Assembly (NCBI RefSeq): GCF_026151205.1
Contig: NC_087077.1
Location: 11,258,983 to 11,322,982, forward strand
From: Bolinopsis microptera
Taxonomy: Eukaryota > Ctenophora > Tentaculata > Lobata > Bolinopsidae
Direction: 5' to 3'
Length of the DNA stretch: 64,000 nt
Position numbers and translations under genes: made by a program. The notes under the pieces were generated by a model. The model did no database searches. It was not told the origin of the DNA and saw only the letters and a program-made list of their open reading frames with translations. Position 1 is the stretch's first letter. Each line of letters starts with the position of its first letter. Positions 22,029-33,630 of this stretch are shown one piece after another.

Positions 22029-24782
22029 TCAGCTGCCTAGTGTTCTAACTGCAGCACTGATGATATCATGAGACGAAGCTTTTTTGGATAGAACTTCTGA
22101 CAATGGTGATAGCATGACAATCTTTGAAGATTTTCGGCCGATACAGCAAACCAGGGTTGAAAACTGCTGTAAAACAGTATCGTTAGCAGACTCACAATAC
22201 TTACTGAGGTCAGGAACTGAGTAAGCTTTGAGCAGAAGATCTAGAACCTCATTTGGTTTGAAGTGACAGAGGTACACAAGCAAGGACATGCATACGTCAG
22301 CAGTATCAGGACTCTTCAGAGAGGCCTTTAAAAAGTTTACATGACCTTGCAACCACGCTAAAACTTCACCGGAATCAGCATCTGATTCTAAACTCAACAT
22401 CAACATTTGGAGAATAGGAGCTGTTTCTTTAACTTTCATCTTTAGTGTAACTGCAGTGTCGACCAGAGTTATCATGACATCAAGACCACACACTTTCTCC
22501 TCCACACTTGCCGTTACACAGAGCATCAGCCGAATTAGCTCGACAAACAATGTTTTGTCACATGATGGCAGAGAATTCTTTACAATCTGGGGAGCACATT
22601 CTACAACTTGTACTGCATAGTCCGACAGAGGATTCTGCCTGAATGTGGTAGTGATAGTTTGAATGATGTCCAAGAAGTGATTCTGGAGAACATTTGTAGC
22701 AGATATAGAGCCTAACACCCATGTCCATATGTCTATCACAGTGTCAGGATCACCATTCTGGAATGTGAGCCAGATCACAGCACCATGAAGAGGAGATTGA
22801 AGTCCTGAAATGTGCTTTATAGAGTCTGGAAACGTCTTCACAGCTCTGATTTGTGAAATGGTTCCTTTTGTTCGCTCTACAAAAGGTATACCACATAAGG
22901 AGAAGAGTACTAGTATCTCTTCACGGCAGTACTGATCCAAATCTAAAGTATCGAGAACAGCGAGCATTTCTGATCTGACAGCTTGGCGGATATCGATAAG
23001 TGTATTAACAGCATGGGGAAGAGGATTTACTGAAAATATGGATATAAGGAGCAATGTTGATTCTGGGAATGAGAAAAGTTCACAACACAAGCCTGAAATG
23101 CTCAAAATTTCAAGTGCAAGAGGAGGGTGAGCAGACGCTGCATATGCCAACAAATTCTTTCCTTCACCAGTTCCAAGAAGTCTCTGCCAAGCATCGTCTG
23201 CTTCAAAAGCTCCTCCTAACCATCTACACAGCCACGAGGTTGCACTTGCCAGGTCGTGTTGAGAAAGCTTCAGTAGAAGGTTGATATGTGACGGTGTTGG
23301 TTTTTCATTCAAACTAACAACAAGTTTCTTCAGACCCTCACAATAGTTTACTTTTAATTTCTTCAGAAGAGAAGAGATACTGTCCTTCTTTGATATCAGC
23401 TGATGTAAGATATTCAATGTTGAATGCAGTATGTCGTCATTGGGTGAAGATAAGAGATCCAGCAGTGATTGAATCTCATTGGTAACAATATCTGTACTCG
23501 ATTTAGCAAATGCACTTACAACCTCCAAAGTAAGCAGGTGCTGCCAAGAAATCAAATATTTTACCAAATCTGTCTCAGGTGACAAATCAAGGCATGCATT
23601 ACACAGATCACTCACTTCAGTGTTTGATGCCTTGGAGAATATCTTATCTATCTTTGCAAGAACTTCATCTCTTTTACCATCATTGTTTTTGAGCTGACTT
23701 GTTAATTCCTTCATGTTGTCACCTGCCTTTTCAATCTTATCTTTATATCTGGCAAAAACATCTTTTTTAGGTTTTGTTGGTGTTTTTGTGATGGTTTTCT
23801 GGGATTTTAACAACTCTGCTTTCTCAGACTCAGCAGAGATCTTGTTGCTAATAAGATTCAAAGAATCTTTTAGATTTGCCAAGGCTAAATCTGAGGCTTG
23901 TAACTTCTGAGTTTTGGTGAGGTTACTGGATGTGAGTGTGGCTCCTTGATCAATATCTTCCTGGATAGGTGGGGAAACAGGGGGCCATACAATGTTCTCC
24001 TCTCTGATAAGATGGTCACTCACAAATGGGTGATTGAGAAGATCAGGCCATGTCAATCTGGTGCTTGGATCTTTGTCAAGTAAGCCACAAAGGAAGTCTT
24101 GGAAGTCAGGTGACATTCCTGTGGGCCACTTGACAGGATTTTTAGTGATGAGATTAACCAGCTGGAATAAGTTGGTGGTATAAAAGGGAGGTTCGCCAGC
24201 AAAAAGTTCAAAAAGAATACAACCCAGAGCCCATAAATCAGCATTGTGATCATAAGGCTGTTCTTGAACAAGCTCAGGTGACATGTAAAGAGGTGTACCT
24301 TTTATAGATGTTACCATGAAAGTGTCGACACTCATTGCCCTGGCGAAACCAAAGTCACACAATTTGACAAGACCACCATTACAGAGGAGGATATTCTGGG
24401 GTTTCATGTCTCTGTGAAGGATCCTATTTGAGTGTAAGTACCATAGAGCAGACACAAGTTGATGCGCAATGTGGTGCACAACATCCTCGGGCAACTTTTG
24501 ATCGTCTTCCAAAATGTGAAACAATTCTCCATCAGCAAAGTCAGTGACAACACAGACCTCATTTTCAGTATCAAATGAATCCAGCAGTGTGATGATATTG
24601 TCATGTTTCAATCCTCTCATAATATCGATTTCCCTGCGTAAGTTCATGAGTTCCTTTTCTGATCTTCCAACCTTTGAGATGAACTTCATGGCCACAATGT
24701 CCAGAGTGTATTTTCTTCTTCCTTTGAATACACGTCCAAAGGATCCCTCTCCAATGCATTCCAAAATGTGGTAGCCCTCCAT
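22029..24782 (-). CDS. STK36: Serine/threonine kinase 36 (Fused homologue), single exon
   Basis: Intronless 917-residue ORF. The start at 24782 is preferred over the longer frame from 24827 because it gives [18 protein letters not shown], matching the STK36 start. Kinase domain residues 1-255: glycine loop GEGSFG (11-16), VAMK lysine (33), HRDMKPQN catalytic loop, [12 protein letters not shown] activation segment. [15 protein letters not shown] and [20 protein letters not shown] are close to vertebrate STK36/Fused. The remaining about 650 residues are helical, Leu-rich, ARM/HEAT-like, after a Lys-rich linker (about 300-390). It is shorter than the human protein (about 1315 aa). Role by family: Hedgehog-pathway kinase and motile-cilium central-pair assembly. 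An acceptor-like site lies 8 nt before the ATG. Lack of introns is unusual next to intron-rich neighbours. Confidence 0.93.
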   Translation of the reverse strand: MEGYHILECIGEGSFGRVFKGRRKYTLDIVAMKFISKVGRSEKELMNLRREIDIMRGLKHDNIITLLDSFDTENEVCVVTDFADGELFHILEDDQKLPEDVVHHIAHQLVSALWYLHSNRILHRDMKPQNILLCNGGLVKLCDFGFARAMSVDTFMVTSIKGTPLYMSPELVQEQPYDHNADLWALGCILFELFAGEPPFYTTNLFQLVNLITKNPVKWPTGMSPDFQDFLCGLLDKDPSTRLTWPDLLNHPFVSDHLIREENIVWPPVSPPIQEDIDQGATLTSSNLTKTQKLQASDLALANLKDSLNLISNKISAESEKAELLKSQKTITKTPTKPKKDVFARYKDKIEKAGDNMKELTSQLKNNDGKRDEVLAKIDKIFSKASNTEVSDLCNACLDLSPETDLVKYLISWQHLLTLEVVSAFAKSSTDIVTNEIQSLLDLLSSPNDDILHSTLNILHQLISKKDSISSLLKKLKVNYCEGLKKLVVSLNEKPTPSHINLLLKLSQHDLASATSWLCRWLGGAFEADDAWQRLLGTGEGKNLLAYAASAHPPLALEILSISGLCCELFSFPESTLLLISIFSVNPLPHAVNTLIDIRQAVRSEMLAVLDTLDLDQYCREEILVLFSLCGIPFVERTKGTISQIRAVKTFPDSIKHISGLQSPLHGAVIWLTFQNGDPDTVIDIWTWVLGSISATNVLQNHFLDIIQTITTTFRQNPLSDYAVQVVECAPQIVKNSLPSCDKTLFVELIRLMLCVTASVEEKVCGLDVMITLVDTAVTLKMKVKETAPILQMLMLSLESDADSGEVLAWLQGHVNFLKASLKSPDTADVCMSLLVYLCHFKPNEVLDLLLKAYSVPDLSKYCESANDTVLQQFSTLVCCIGRKSSKIVMLSPLSEVLSKKASSHDIISAAVRTLGS

Positions 24783-24792
24783 TCTACTACCT
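24783..24792 (-). promoter_or_regulatory. Splice acceptor 8 nt before STK36 ATG
   Basis: Minus strand reads ctatcctacatgtacag then GTAGTAGA and ATG. The pyrimidine tract is only fair. Confidence 0.45.
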
Positions 24793-25517
24793 GTACATGT
24801 AGGATAGTCAGTGAATTTCAAAATCATCTTGCATAAATCAAAATTAGCAGCTGCTAATAATCATGCTAAAACCATTAAATATAAATAACAGTTTCAGATC
24901 ACATTTAACACTTCATAACATCATTCGATACCAGGGAGATTTTGCAATATTCATTGTATCTATACCATGATAATGTTCTATGACCTTGGAATCACAGGTG
25001 TTATATTTGCAATTTTAATATACAAACAAGAAGATGCAATGTAAAAGTCAATAAATTAAGGCAAACATTAATTAAAACTTACATTAAGTTGCTGTTGTAA
25101 GGGAAATCAAATGATCTAATGTAGACTAAACTCCAGACAAAACTAGGAAACACGTTGAATGACCTCATCTTTAAGTATTTTTTGATAATTTTTAACATTT
25201 AATGCAATATTGTGTCATGATATGTGCCCTCACTTTTGTCACAAAATTCAAACAACACCAACTATAAAACGATCTAGCACAATGCATAAAACACCTTTAT
25301 TATATACAAAATACAAACACACACTTAAATATTTATACCAATATATATATATAACTCCAAAACTCTGGTCACAAGAGCAACTGCCTAAACGTGCATATAA
25401 AATGAGTTATTTTTATTTACCTAAGGATTTATATGGGAAATATTAAGAGAGAAGGGTTCATTTTCTAATTCTCAACTGATCCTAATAGGAGTAATATTGA
25501 TATGTCTCAATTGAAGC
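24793..25517. other. Spacer between STK36 and MMADHC-like gene
   Basis: AT-rich, no gene seen. TTTATT at 25412-25417 is a likely minus-strand AATAAA for the MMADHC-like gene, about 100 nt after its stop. Confidence 0.4.
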
Positions 25518-26189
25518 TTAAGCATGATTTGTTGACTTGTATGCATCCATCAGAATCTCTGTTGGTGCATCAGTTACCAATAATCCAGCAAAGATGTTGA
25601 AGTCCCAATTGCAGTGTTTTAGAGCACGACAGCATCCTATGTCTTCCAATGAGAGATAGTCATTTAACCTATGAAAATCTTCATCACACTCAGTCAAAGT
25701 TTCATTGGAATAGGAGCCATGATAAGGCATTCCACTTGTAGGGTCAACAAAGTCACACCAGTAACCTGCTTTCTTGATTTTATCAGTTACTGATAGTGAG
25801 AGCTGAGTAAAATGTTTCACCATTTCCTCACGTTCTGAATGAGAATCATAGCTCCACACAGACATGTCATATTCAGTGTGATACAATATCATGAGCTGAT
25901 TCAGATGACCTTTCTGAGGACATTCTCTGAAAAGTGAATTAAGTCTTACAACCATATCATCATCCTTAACATTAGACAGTAAAATCTCTTTGTCATGACT
26001 TTTTGAAATAGCGACTGAAGGTTGATTGTGAGTTACCTTTTCAACTGGATTAATGGACATAGTATCATTAACAACTGAAGAGGCTACTGCAACCGTGATC
26101 ATGGAGTTAGTTGGTTGAGATAAACTGTAGGTCCTCAGCGAAGCTAAGGCATTTAATCCTCTTTGCTTTATACTATTAAGAACAAGCAT
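25518..26189 (-). CDS. MMADHC: MMADHC-like cobalamin trafficking protein (cblD)
   Basis: Single-exon 223-residue ORF. Its C-terminal half matches MMADHC: LMILYHTEYDMSVWS, EREEMVKHF, AGYWCDFVDPTSGMPYHG, ETDE-like TECDEDFHRL and LSLEDIGCCRALKHCNWD. These correspond to GYWADFIDPSSG and DDLGCCKVIRHSLWG in the human protein. MMADHC works with MMACHC to partition cobalamin between cytosolic methionine synthase and mitochondrial methylmalonyl-CoA mutase. The first about 35 residues (MLVLNSIKQRGLNALASLR) look like a mitochondrial presequence. The protein is shorter than human (296 aa) mainly in the poorly conserved N-terminal part. Start choice: ATG 3 nt after a strong acceptor (cttcaatttcag). Confidence 0.88.
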   Translation of the reverse strand: MLVLNSIKQRGLNALASLRTYSLSQPTNSMITVAVASSVVNDTMSINPVEKVTHNQPSVAISKSHDKEILLSNVKDDDMVVRLNSLFRECPQKGHLNQLMILYHTEYDMSVWSYDSHSEREEMVKHFTQLSLSVTDKIKKAGYWCDFVDPTSGMPYHGSYSNETLTECDEDFHRLNDYLSLEDIGCCRALKHCNWDFNIFAGLLVTDAPTEILMDAYKSTNHA

Positions 26190-26194
26190 TGGCT
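26190..26194 (-). promoter_or_regulatory. Splice acceptor 3 nt before MMADHC-like ATG
   Basis: Minus strand reads ctatcttcaatttcag then CCA and ATG. A strong acceptor. Confidence 0.6.
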
Positions 26195-27692
26195 GAAATT
26201 GAAGATAGGGGGTAAAATATACCTAATAAATCTATCAGCAACTTTAAAAAAGGCTAATATACAACTGAAAATGCAATTCTTCCGCCTTCTGTGGCAGGTC
26301 TAGCTACCCTCAGTGCAAATTGAAAGGGCACATAGGTCAAGTATTTATTCAACAAATAACATAGTGTGCTAAAGGATTGATAATATTATGAGCTTTAGTT
26401 AAGTTATGTAATGGTCTCCCCAACGGACATTACGGTACAACAATAAGAACTGGCCTGAAACATGCGAATGCTACAGATCGTGTCTAGCTCACTCAATACA
26501 TCATAAAGATAGAGCCATAGAGACAAGGACCGTCAATCAAATACTTATATACTAGAGGAGGTAGCATTGTGATGCTATTGTGTGGCAGGGTAGGTGATTG
26601 CAATGACAAAATATAAGGTTTATCCAATACATCTGAGCGGACATGGTAATATTGGAAAGTACACACTTGAAAATCTTAATAGTTAATACTTAATGTAAAT
26701 ATTAATACAGTTATACACATACAGTCTCGAAGGGATAAACAGCATGAGTTAATCGTGCATTACGAGTTCGGATCGTAAATAGACAAAATGAACAGAGTAG
26801 AGAATATAAGATATATCATTTCCGTCATATTCTAGACCACGCTCGATTTTTGAATGGCTGACGACGTGAGATAACATATTATTTGATATTTGCGCGGCGC
26901 TTACGTGAACAATGTGTGATGTCTTTAGACTGTAATGAAAACAATTATAAATATCAATTTATTTCATAAAACTTAATTTGATAAATAATTAAAGAAATTT
27001 TGCAACACTTTTTATTATAATATCATTAAACATTTATATTCTTGTTATGTTTGATAATAATTCTTGTTAAAGCCACTCTCAAATAACGTCTTCTTTTTGT
27101 TTGCGCCGCGCGTAGTCATTGAAATATGCGATTCGATCTTGGTAAATCAAAATGGCCGACAAACGTCTTGTCATGTCTTAGCCACGTCTGTCCACTTTGG
27201 TTATCTTCACCATTCACGCGACTTCCGATTTTATATTGCAATTGGAATTTGGATCCAAGAGCTGAGTTTATAAACTCATTTTCAAGTATCGAGACCACTT
27301 TTTATTGGAATAGCTTGATTAACTCTGTTAATGTTATTCGGCATGAAGTTTTTAGTCTAGGTTAGATTTGTTGTCTCAGTTCTCACTTACTCATAAGTTG
27401 AAGTTGTGGAGCACTTTGAAAAGAAATGAATCATTGGAAAAAGAGATTATTGAGTGAAATGATAATCTCGCGATCTTCCTAGTATAGAATTCGATACTGA
27501 TGATGTGCTTGACTTTTATTACTTGGAAGAGTTAATTTCATAGTAAAAATATTACAGTAAAAGACCTTGGACATTTTATTGAAAGGATCAGTCACATTCA
27601 TTACCAAGAAATTCAGATATTTGGTATAAGATTAATTTAATTGCACCGATAATGTAGCTGATACTATTACTGCATTATTTATACCCCTAGTT
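26195..27692. other. Probable bidirectional promoter region
   Basis: Lies between the minus-strand MMADHC-like gene and the plus-strand SUN first exon. Contains two isolated GC-rich patches in inverse sense (gcgcggcgc near 26894 and gcgccgcgc near 27103). It also has two short Met-start frames (MADDVR at about 26852; MADKRLVMS at about 27151), the second in a context like a YY1 site (caaaatggccgac). No conserved gene seen. Confidence 0.35.
27681..27692 (+). promoter_or_regulatory. Splice acceptor 2 nt before SUN ATG
   Basis: tttatacccctag then TT and ATG. The acceptor ends at 27690. Confidence 0.55.
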
Positions 27693-27785
27693 ATGGCATC
27701 AGCACACATCAGAGACGATGCATCCATTTCCTCCTACTCATCTCGAGTTGGTTCTGTTCGCGTCAACACCCCCTTCAAGTCTACT
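27693..27785 (+). CDS. Likely first coding exon of the SUN-domain gene
   Basis: A 31-codon exon starting ATG and ending in phase 0 at a gtaagt donor (27786). It encodes a Ser/Arg-rich segment (SISSYSSRVGSVRVNT). Phase and composition fit directly to the exon at 41251-41411, which starts in phase 0 and continues Ser/Arg/Lys-rich. The join implies a 13.5 kb intron holding an antisense gene and a young LINE. The link is inference; the exon itself could belong to another transcript. Confidence 0.55.
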
Positions 27786-28213
27786 GTAAGTATAAATACC
27801 TTCAATTACTTGTCTGGTTACTTAGGGTAATACTTTGGTTAAATTCAAAAATCAAATATAATGTAATCATCAATGATAATGTCCATATTGAATTTCTGTA
27901 TATTTTGCAAGCCCATCTTTTTCTGTACGGTAACATCGGTGATAACTCTGGTGATTGTGTAGACCTCACTTTTTAATAAGAGTTTATTATGTTCCCAGTT
28001 CTAATGCCCTCAAATCGTACATTTGGCGTGAGTAAATCAGTTGGTGTTACTTTTGTAGCATGTTCTAGATTCGGCATCTTTAGAATGAATATGAAATCAA
28101 CATTTTTGTATAAAACATAAAATATCTGGAGGATAAATCTTTTCTCAAAATCTTTTCTTCGTTATTTACACCCTCAATGATCTATGATCCACTCTAAATT
28201 TGAGTAACCACCA

Positions 28214-28219
28214 TTTATT
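28214..28219 (-). promoter_or_regulatory. Polyadenylation signal for 28303-28812 gene
   Basis: TTTATT on the plus strand (AATAAA on the minus), about 85 nt beyond the stop codon. Confidence 0.55.
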
Positions 28220-28302
28220 TACAATAAACTTACGACGTCTAGTACTCTTTAATACCGGTACCCCAAGAAAAATCTTCACCAATGATCATGATCAACATCA
28301 CA

Positions 28303-28812
28303 TCAAACATTTTCTTTAACATCAACTATGATCACATCCGTCTCCGTTTTAATAATTTCACTTTCTAATTCCTTTTCAGTTTCTTCATTAATCAGCCCAA
28401 CATTCATATTCTCCAACACAAGGTCAGCAACTGCTTTGGTCCTTCTCATATAGCAGTGTGTCAGAAAAAATACCACCACCAGTCCTGAACAGGAAATACC
28501 TATAACAAGTACCAACATTTGACCTTGACCTATCTTTCGAGTTTGATCCAAACAAAAGATGTTGTAATAATCACGTTGATCAAGCTCACAGCCGTAAACG
28601 CAGTCTTTTGTTTGAACTATTTTGTTGGCATCCTCAGAGTTGTTATGTGTTGAGGTGCACTGTGGAATTGTCTCGTTGATGTAATCACATGATTTGTTGA
28701 GACAGGGAATTGAGCGGTGGGCGTCTGGTCCCTTACCCCGACATTTGTACAAAGTGCATCGCTCTGAGAGGATCAGGAGGGGGAGGGTGAGGAAAAGGAG
28801 CTCTGTTGACAT
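28303..28812 (-). CDS. Orphan small Cys-rich single-pass membrane protein
   Basis: Single-exon 169-residue ORF; family not recognised. Visible parts: signal peptide 1-17 (MSTELLFLTLPLLILS); an about 80-residue ectodomain with eight Cys (19, 24, 37, 42, 52, 71, 75, 87) and N-glycosylation sequons (NKS, NET, NNS); a transmembrane helix at about 99-121; basic YMRRTK; then a 45-residue acidic tail. Eight ordered Cys allow four disulfides, so a small knotted or Ly6-like fold is possible but not shown. An acceptor-like cccag lies 4 nt before the ATG and an AATAAA follows the stop, both supporting a real transcript. It lies antisense inside the proposed first intron of the SUN gene. Confidence 0.68.
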   Translation of the reverse strand: MSTELLFLTLPLLILSERCTLYKCRGKGPDAHRSIPCLNKSCDYINETIPQCTSTHNNSEDANKIVQTKDCVYGCELDQRDYYNIFCLDQTRKIGQGQMLVLVIGISCSGLVVVFFLTHCYMRRTKAVADLVLENMNVGLINEETEKELESEIIKTETDVIIVDVKENV

Positions 28813-28818
28813 TTGCCT
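28813..28818 (-). promoter_or_regulatory. Splice acceptor 4 nt before orphan membrane protein ATG
   Basis: Minus strand reads ccaaatattcccag then GCAA and ATG. Confidence 0.5.
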
Positions 28819-31800
28819 GGGAATATTTGGGAGGTTTAGTAGCAGTGGTTCTTACAGTGTAGACTGTAGACGCTCTAATTGATTATGTAAAGACAACAGG
28901 ATTTGGTTAGATGTGGGTCTGTCATTAGGGTTGGAAAATCAGTGATAACTGAGAAGACTATTCATCGTTTTTCCTCAGAATAAGTACGATTATAGATCTG
29001 ATTACTGGTAGGGTGGTGAACCATATTTTTTGTCACGTTGCAGTGACTCTGAGTTTCTATTGGTCGATGCTGGATGCTGTTTGATAAATTGCTTTCCCTC
29101 TTCAAAAAGATAAGGTTCACTTCCTCATCAGTATCCTTATCTATATTAATATATCACCCTAGTATATCTATTGTACTCTGCAAGACGCGTGGAGTTGCAT
29201 GAAATTTGGTCGACAAAAGGTGGTCTGGTCCGGAGATGCTTGTATAGTTGCATATATTGAAATATTGCACTATATCAGGACTCAGGGGACAGTTAAACTG
29301 AAGCAAAGGCCGAGAAAATAAAATCGTCGAGCAAACGGTCAGAATTAGAAAACCAAAAGTAAATAAATAATAATTGATCTCGACAGCATTAAGCTCAGGT
29401 CTAAAGCTTAAGGTATCTACAATTAATATGTAACTTAAACGCTGCTATTTGCAGAATTATAAATAATCTCAATTGAACACATGGCATCTCTTGGTTCAAA
29501 TAAGTGCCGTTTTAAAAGTAAAATCGATACTTGCTATGTATTAAATGCCGATCGAAGCATTTGATAGTGCAATATTGAGAAAAACTCCCTTGCCATCCAA
29601 TAATTTACTCGACTCAATACCACTGTGCAACTCACTATATCCTTAGCTTTGTAATAAATCGATTTAGCAGGTCAAGTTTCATTATGACTAAACAGCTGGG
29701 AACCAAGCTTGTGACTCGTCAATTCCCTGTGGTGTTTAGACTCTGAACTGACTAACGAGTAATGAAAACTCTTTTTCCCGGGATGTTCGTAACTGAAGAA
29801 GAAAAAAACAGCCGGATAAAACCATTATTACAGCTAAATATTTGACAGCTGAATTGTGAATTATGTTTCTCGGTCAAATAACTGAGTTAGAGAAATATGA
29901 TCACCTGCAACAGTTTTATTCGGTGATTTTCGATTCTGAACATGAAGTCTTGGCAAGTTGGCAACTTGGCGGCTAGACACTGTTTCAAAATAAGTGGTTT
30001 AAGTATAAAATTTATATATTAATCGTAATATTAATATGCTATCGGAAAGAATTACCTACGAACCGAAACCCAAATGTGGGGTTTCTGATTTTGAACACGA
30101 AATATTTATCAGCTAATATTAATTTGCTACATCTCGTCTATACATCGTTTGAGCTAAATGGTTACATTTTATGACATTCGAGAGCATTATATACGTTACC
30201 AAAACCCAAAAGTTTGGTACAGCTGTTGATCGCTTCGCCAATTATGATGAAAACATGAAAATATTCCTAGCGATAATTCACTACTCGTTTGTTTGTTCAA
30301 TTAAAAATAAAATATCAGTATAACAGAGTTACAATAGCACGAAGTAAAGAGTTAACTTGTAGTTCAGATAATTAGTGAATAATATGGCAATCTTCAGAAC
30401 GTGGAGTTTTTAGTTTTTACAGCATACTAAGAGACAATGCTGAGACTAGCCAATGTTCTTGTTTGTGAGCATGGTTTCAGGATTCATTGTTTACCTCAAT
30501 TCATAAGAAACTTTCTCTAAAGTAATGAAACAAATCGTGCATGAGTTTATGGTTGTAGCTACAGAATCATGCACCATATATTTGCTTTTCTAAAGTGGTA
30601 TTCAATTATGAAAGACATCTGCTGCAGGTCGCCATTCCACGCCGTGAACAAAGTGTTGTATTTGCAGATTAAGAGAATAGCAGTATTAGCGAAATAAGAA
30701 TATAAACGAACAACACAATACGATGTGAAAAACATTATGAATTGTGTATAGCAAAGCTTTAAATAAAGTTAAGTACGTTAACATTTCATTATTTTGTGGA
30801 TAATAAAATTCAATTCCGCACACCGGAGAATGATAAATGTAATTATTGGTGACATGGTAACTCATAGTTACTACAGTGGTAACTCATAGTTACCACAGAT
30901 ATCTTACTATGAGATTTAAATAAGAATGCGAGTGAAAGTCGCTAAGCTAACGGCGTTGCAAGGTCTCTAATGATCATCATTTATTGAGGAGTTGAAGGAT
31001 ACCTGAACTTGTAACTTGTAACTGCGAGAAAGTTGTAACTTAACTGCCTTTGCACCTGGTTATCAACCCTCCTCCCATCGCATTATATAAACGACTATAA
31101 AACACTCATGGTTTTGACACGAGATCCAATAATCGGGATCATCGCCACCATCTGCAGTTCCTTCAGACGCTTGACTAACGATCTCTTTTCAAGAAACCCA
31201 GACCGATGTGACGATACCCAGACTATAATCAGTTGGTGGCCGGTGGTTACCAGTAATTCGTGATCGGTAAGATTAATAATACAACTGAAGCTAAGGTACA
31301 GCCTATTGTTAGAGCATTAAGTGATCTGTGTGCTGTGTGTCGTAGCTGATCCAGTCTTTAATATGTAGACTTCATCTGCTTCGTCAGCTGGCTTGATTGA
31401 TAAAACATCAGGTGCGTCTCATTACGAGCTCTAGTTCGAATATTATATAATATGTATTCAATAATACTTGAAAAGCTACAGCTAGTAACATCAAGACAAA
31501 CTCAAGAAATCAATAGTAAAGAAATAAAGTGTGTTGCAAAATGCAGTCTCCACTCTTCATCTGTTGAACACACGGTCAATAACCGTCGACTCACAAAAAT
31601 AACTATTGTCATTTCGTGCCCCAGAGCTACTTTTACAGATCGACAGCCAAATAGTTGTGCATTAAAAGCTTACATATCATAGAACCTTTTACAATAGAAA
31701 GTGAGTATATTATAGGCCCTTAACACAAAAAGACAAAGAGTTTGGTACGAGATACTGGCTATAAATAGAATTTAAGAGTGAAAGGTAAACAGCTTAAACA

Positions 31801-33616
31801 GACAGTCTGATCGAGACTGTAAAACTTTCTACACAAACCCCAGGGAGCATTTAATAACTTAATCATAAAGTAATTATTAGCATTATATGCGAGGGTGTTA
31901 GATTAACGAACAATGGGTAATAAGATGGTGCTATCAAGGTACTAAAGAAGGAAGGACGGTGATATCACCAGCACAGGTGCTGGATATTAATTATGCTGAC
32001 GGGGAGGCCAGGATTAGCAATTTCGTAACTTGATAAACGGGTAGAACATTATTCGGTAGTTACCGTCCGCAAAAACCATAATCGGGTGTCCATCTGGTCT
32101 CTAGTTGTAACTGTATTGATTGTAAGGTGGGGCAGGTTGACGTCAAGTAACTGTACAACATAGCCTCATAATCAGGGGGTAACCGAGGAGTGAAACATAG
32201 TTCACATAATCACATACATGGCCTCATAATCAGTGAGTAACCGAGGAGTGAAACATAGTTCACATAATCACATACATAGCCTCAGGGGGTAACCGAGGAG
32301 TAAAACATAGTTCACATAGTCACCGAGGAGTGAAACATAGTCCACATAGTCACAGACATGGCCTCATAATCAGGGGGTAACCGAGGAGTGAAACATAGTT
32401 CACATAGTCACATACATGGCCTCATAATCAGTGAGTAACCGAGGAGTGAATCTTAGTGCACATAGTCACAGACATGAGACATGGCCTCATAATCAGGGGG
32501 ACTGTATGTTGGCGAGGCTTGTAACTTGTAATATATGTAGTTTGAATGCTCCCATACAACTGTATTTCAAAGTAAGGTGACTGCAATAAACGATTTACAT
32601 TTTACAAGATCACTGCGGAATCTCAAAGGTCCTGGTGGCAAGTACGTGAATAAAACATTCTCATAAAAGTGACAGAATGACAAAATGTATCCACAAGAAT
32701 CATTAGAGCTCGAGGTGCAACAAGATGATTATATAATTTCTCTGGATCTGCTCTGGCAGTTACAGTGAGAACTGAGAGTGTGTAATGTTCATTTTGTCGA
32801 AATGGACGGTTTTGTTACACCGGTCAGGAGTCAGGAGAACAAAAACTACAATTTGAACTGTCATATTATTGACGCTTCTTACCACAGCTAACATTACCAC
32901 GTAAAAAGGAAGCTAACGAATTGCCTGGTCTAACTACAGGACATTAGAGTCGTTACCTTGTAACAAATAAACACAAGGTAACATTATTGGTGACCAATAT
33001 ATTTTACTCTTTAAACTGGTGAACTGTCAACCTTCATTCCTTGAGGAGAGACAAAAGCTATTTGCTACATTTTAGTTATTTATAACACACATATTATGTA
33101 CATGAGGGAAATAATGACTTTCAATAGTTGTGAGAAGGAAGATGATAGTTAGCAACAAAATGGCACCGGGACCGGATATATAATGCATATTAGAAATACT
33201 TATAATAGTTATCCTTCCTTGAAATGGTAATATTTGTTCAACTAAACAGATTGTAATTTATCTATAACTGCTTTTCATGATACGTAGATAAAAATCAATG
33301 TAGTCATTATAAACTTTTACACGCGCCTGCACAAAATTAGGCAACCATTTCATATACAAAACAAACCTCTAGCCAACACAAACATATCACATAGAATTAC
33401 AGCACGGAGATGGAAAGTAAATTGATCATTAGGTTAATCGGTAAACGTTTCCCACTAATGGCGGATTGCACGTGCTTGAAAAATTGTAGTTCGGCAATAG
33501 AGCACCTGTATAGTCATTACAAAATCACGTGCAGAACTCATATATTATCATTTCCACGCTTAACGTGGCTGTATTGATCGTATTTTCAGCTGTTTTTAGT
33601 CAGACCTTATCTTTAC
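28819..33616. other. Noncoding, proposed SUN intron 1 (5' part)
   Basis: No exon with support was seen. It holds a two-copy 22-bp repeat at 30855-30898 (tggtaactcatagttac unit) and the minisatellite at 32157-32505. Otherwise AT-rich unique-looking sequence. Confidence 0.4.
32157..32505. repeat. About 58-bp minisatellite, roughly six imperfect copies
   Basis: The unit contains agcctcataatcag, ggtaaccgaggagtgaaaca and tagttcacataatcacat. Some copies are internally deleted (the copies near 32280 and 32320 lack the cataatcag part). Confidence 0.8.
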
Positions 33617-33630
33617 ACAGCCTACAGCAA

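Noticed and set aside
26885-27110. Inverted gcgcggcgc patches as a MITE
   Set aside because: Only 9 bp pair and the flanks do not; more likely promoter-associated GC patches.
32157-32505. CRISPR-like repeat array
   Set aside because: Repeats are contiguous, degenerate and without unique spacers in a eukaryotic intron: a minisatellite.
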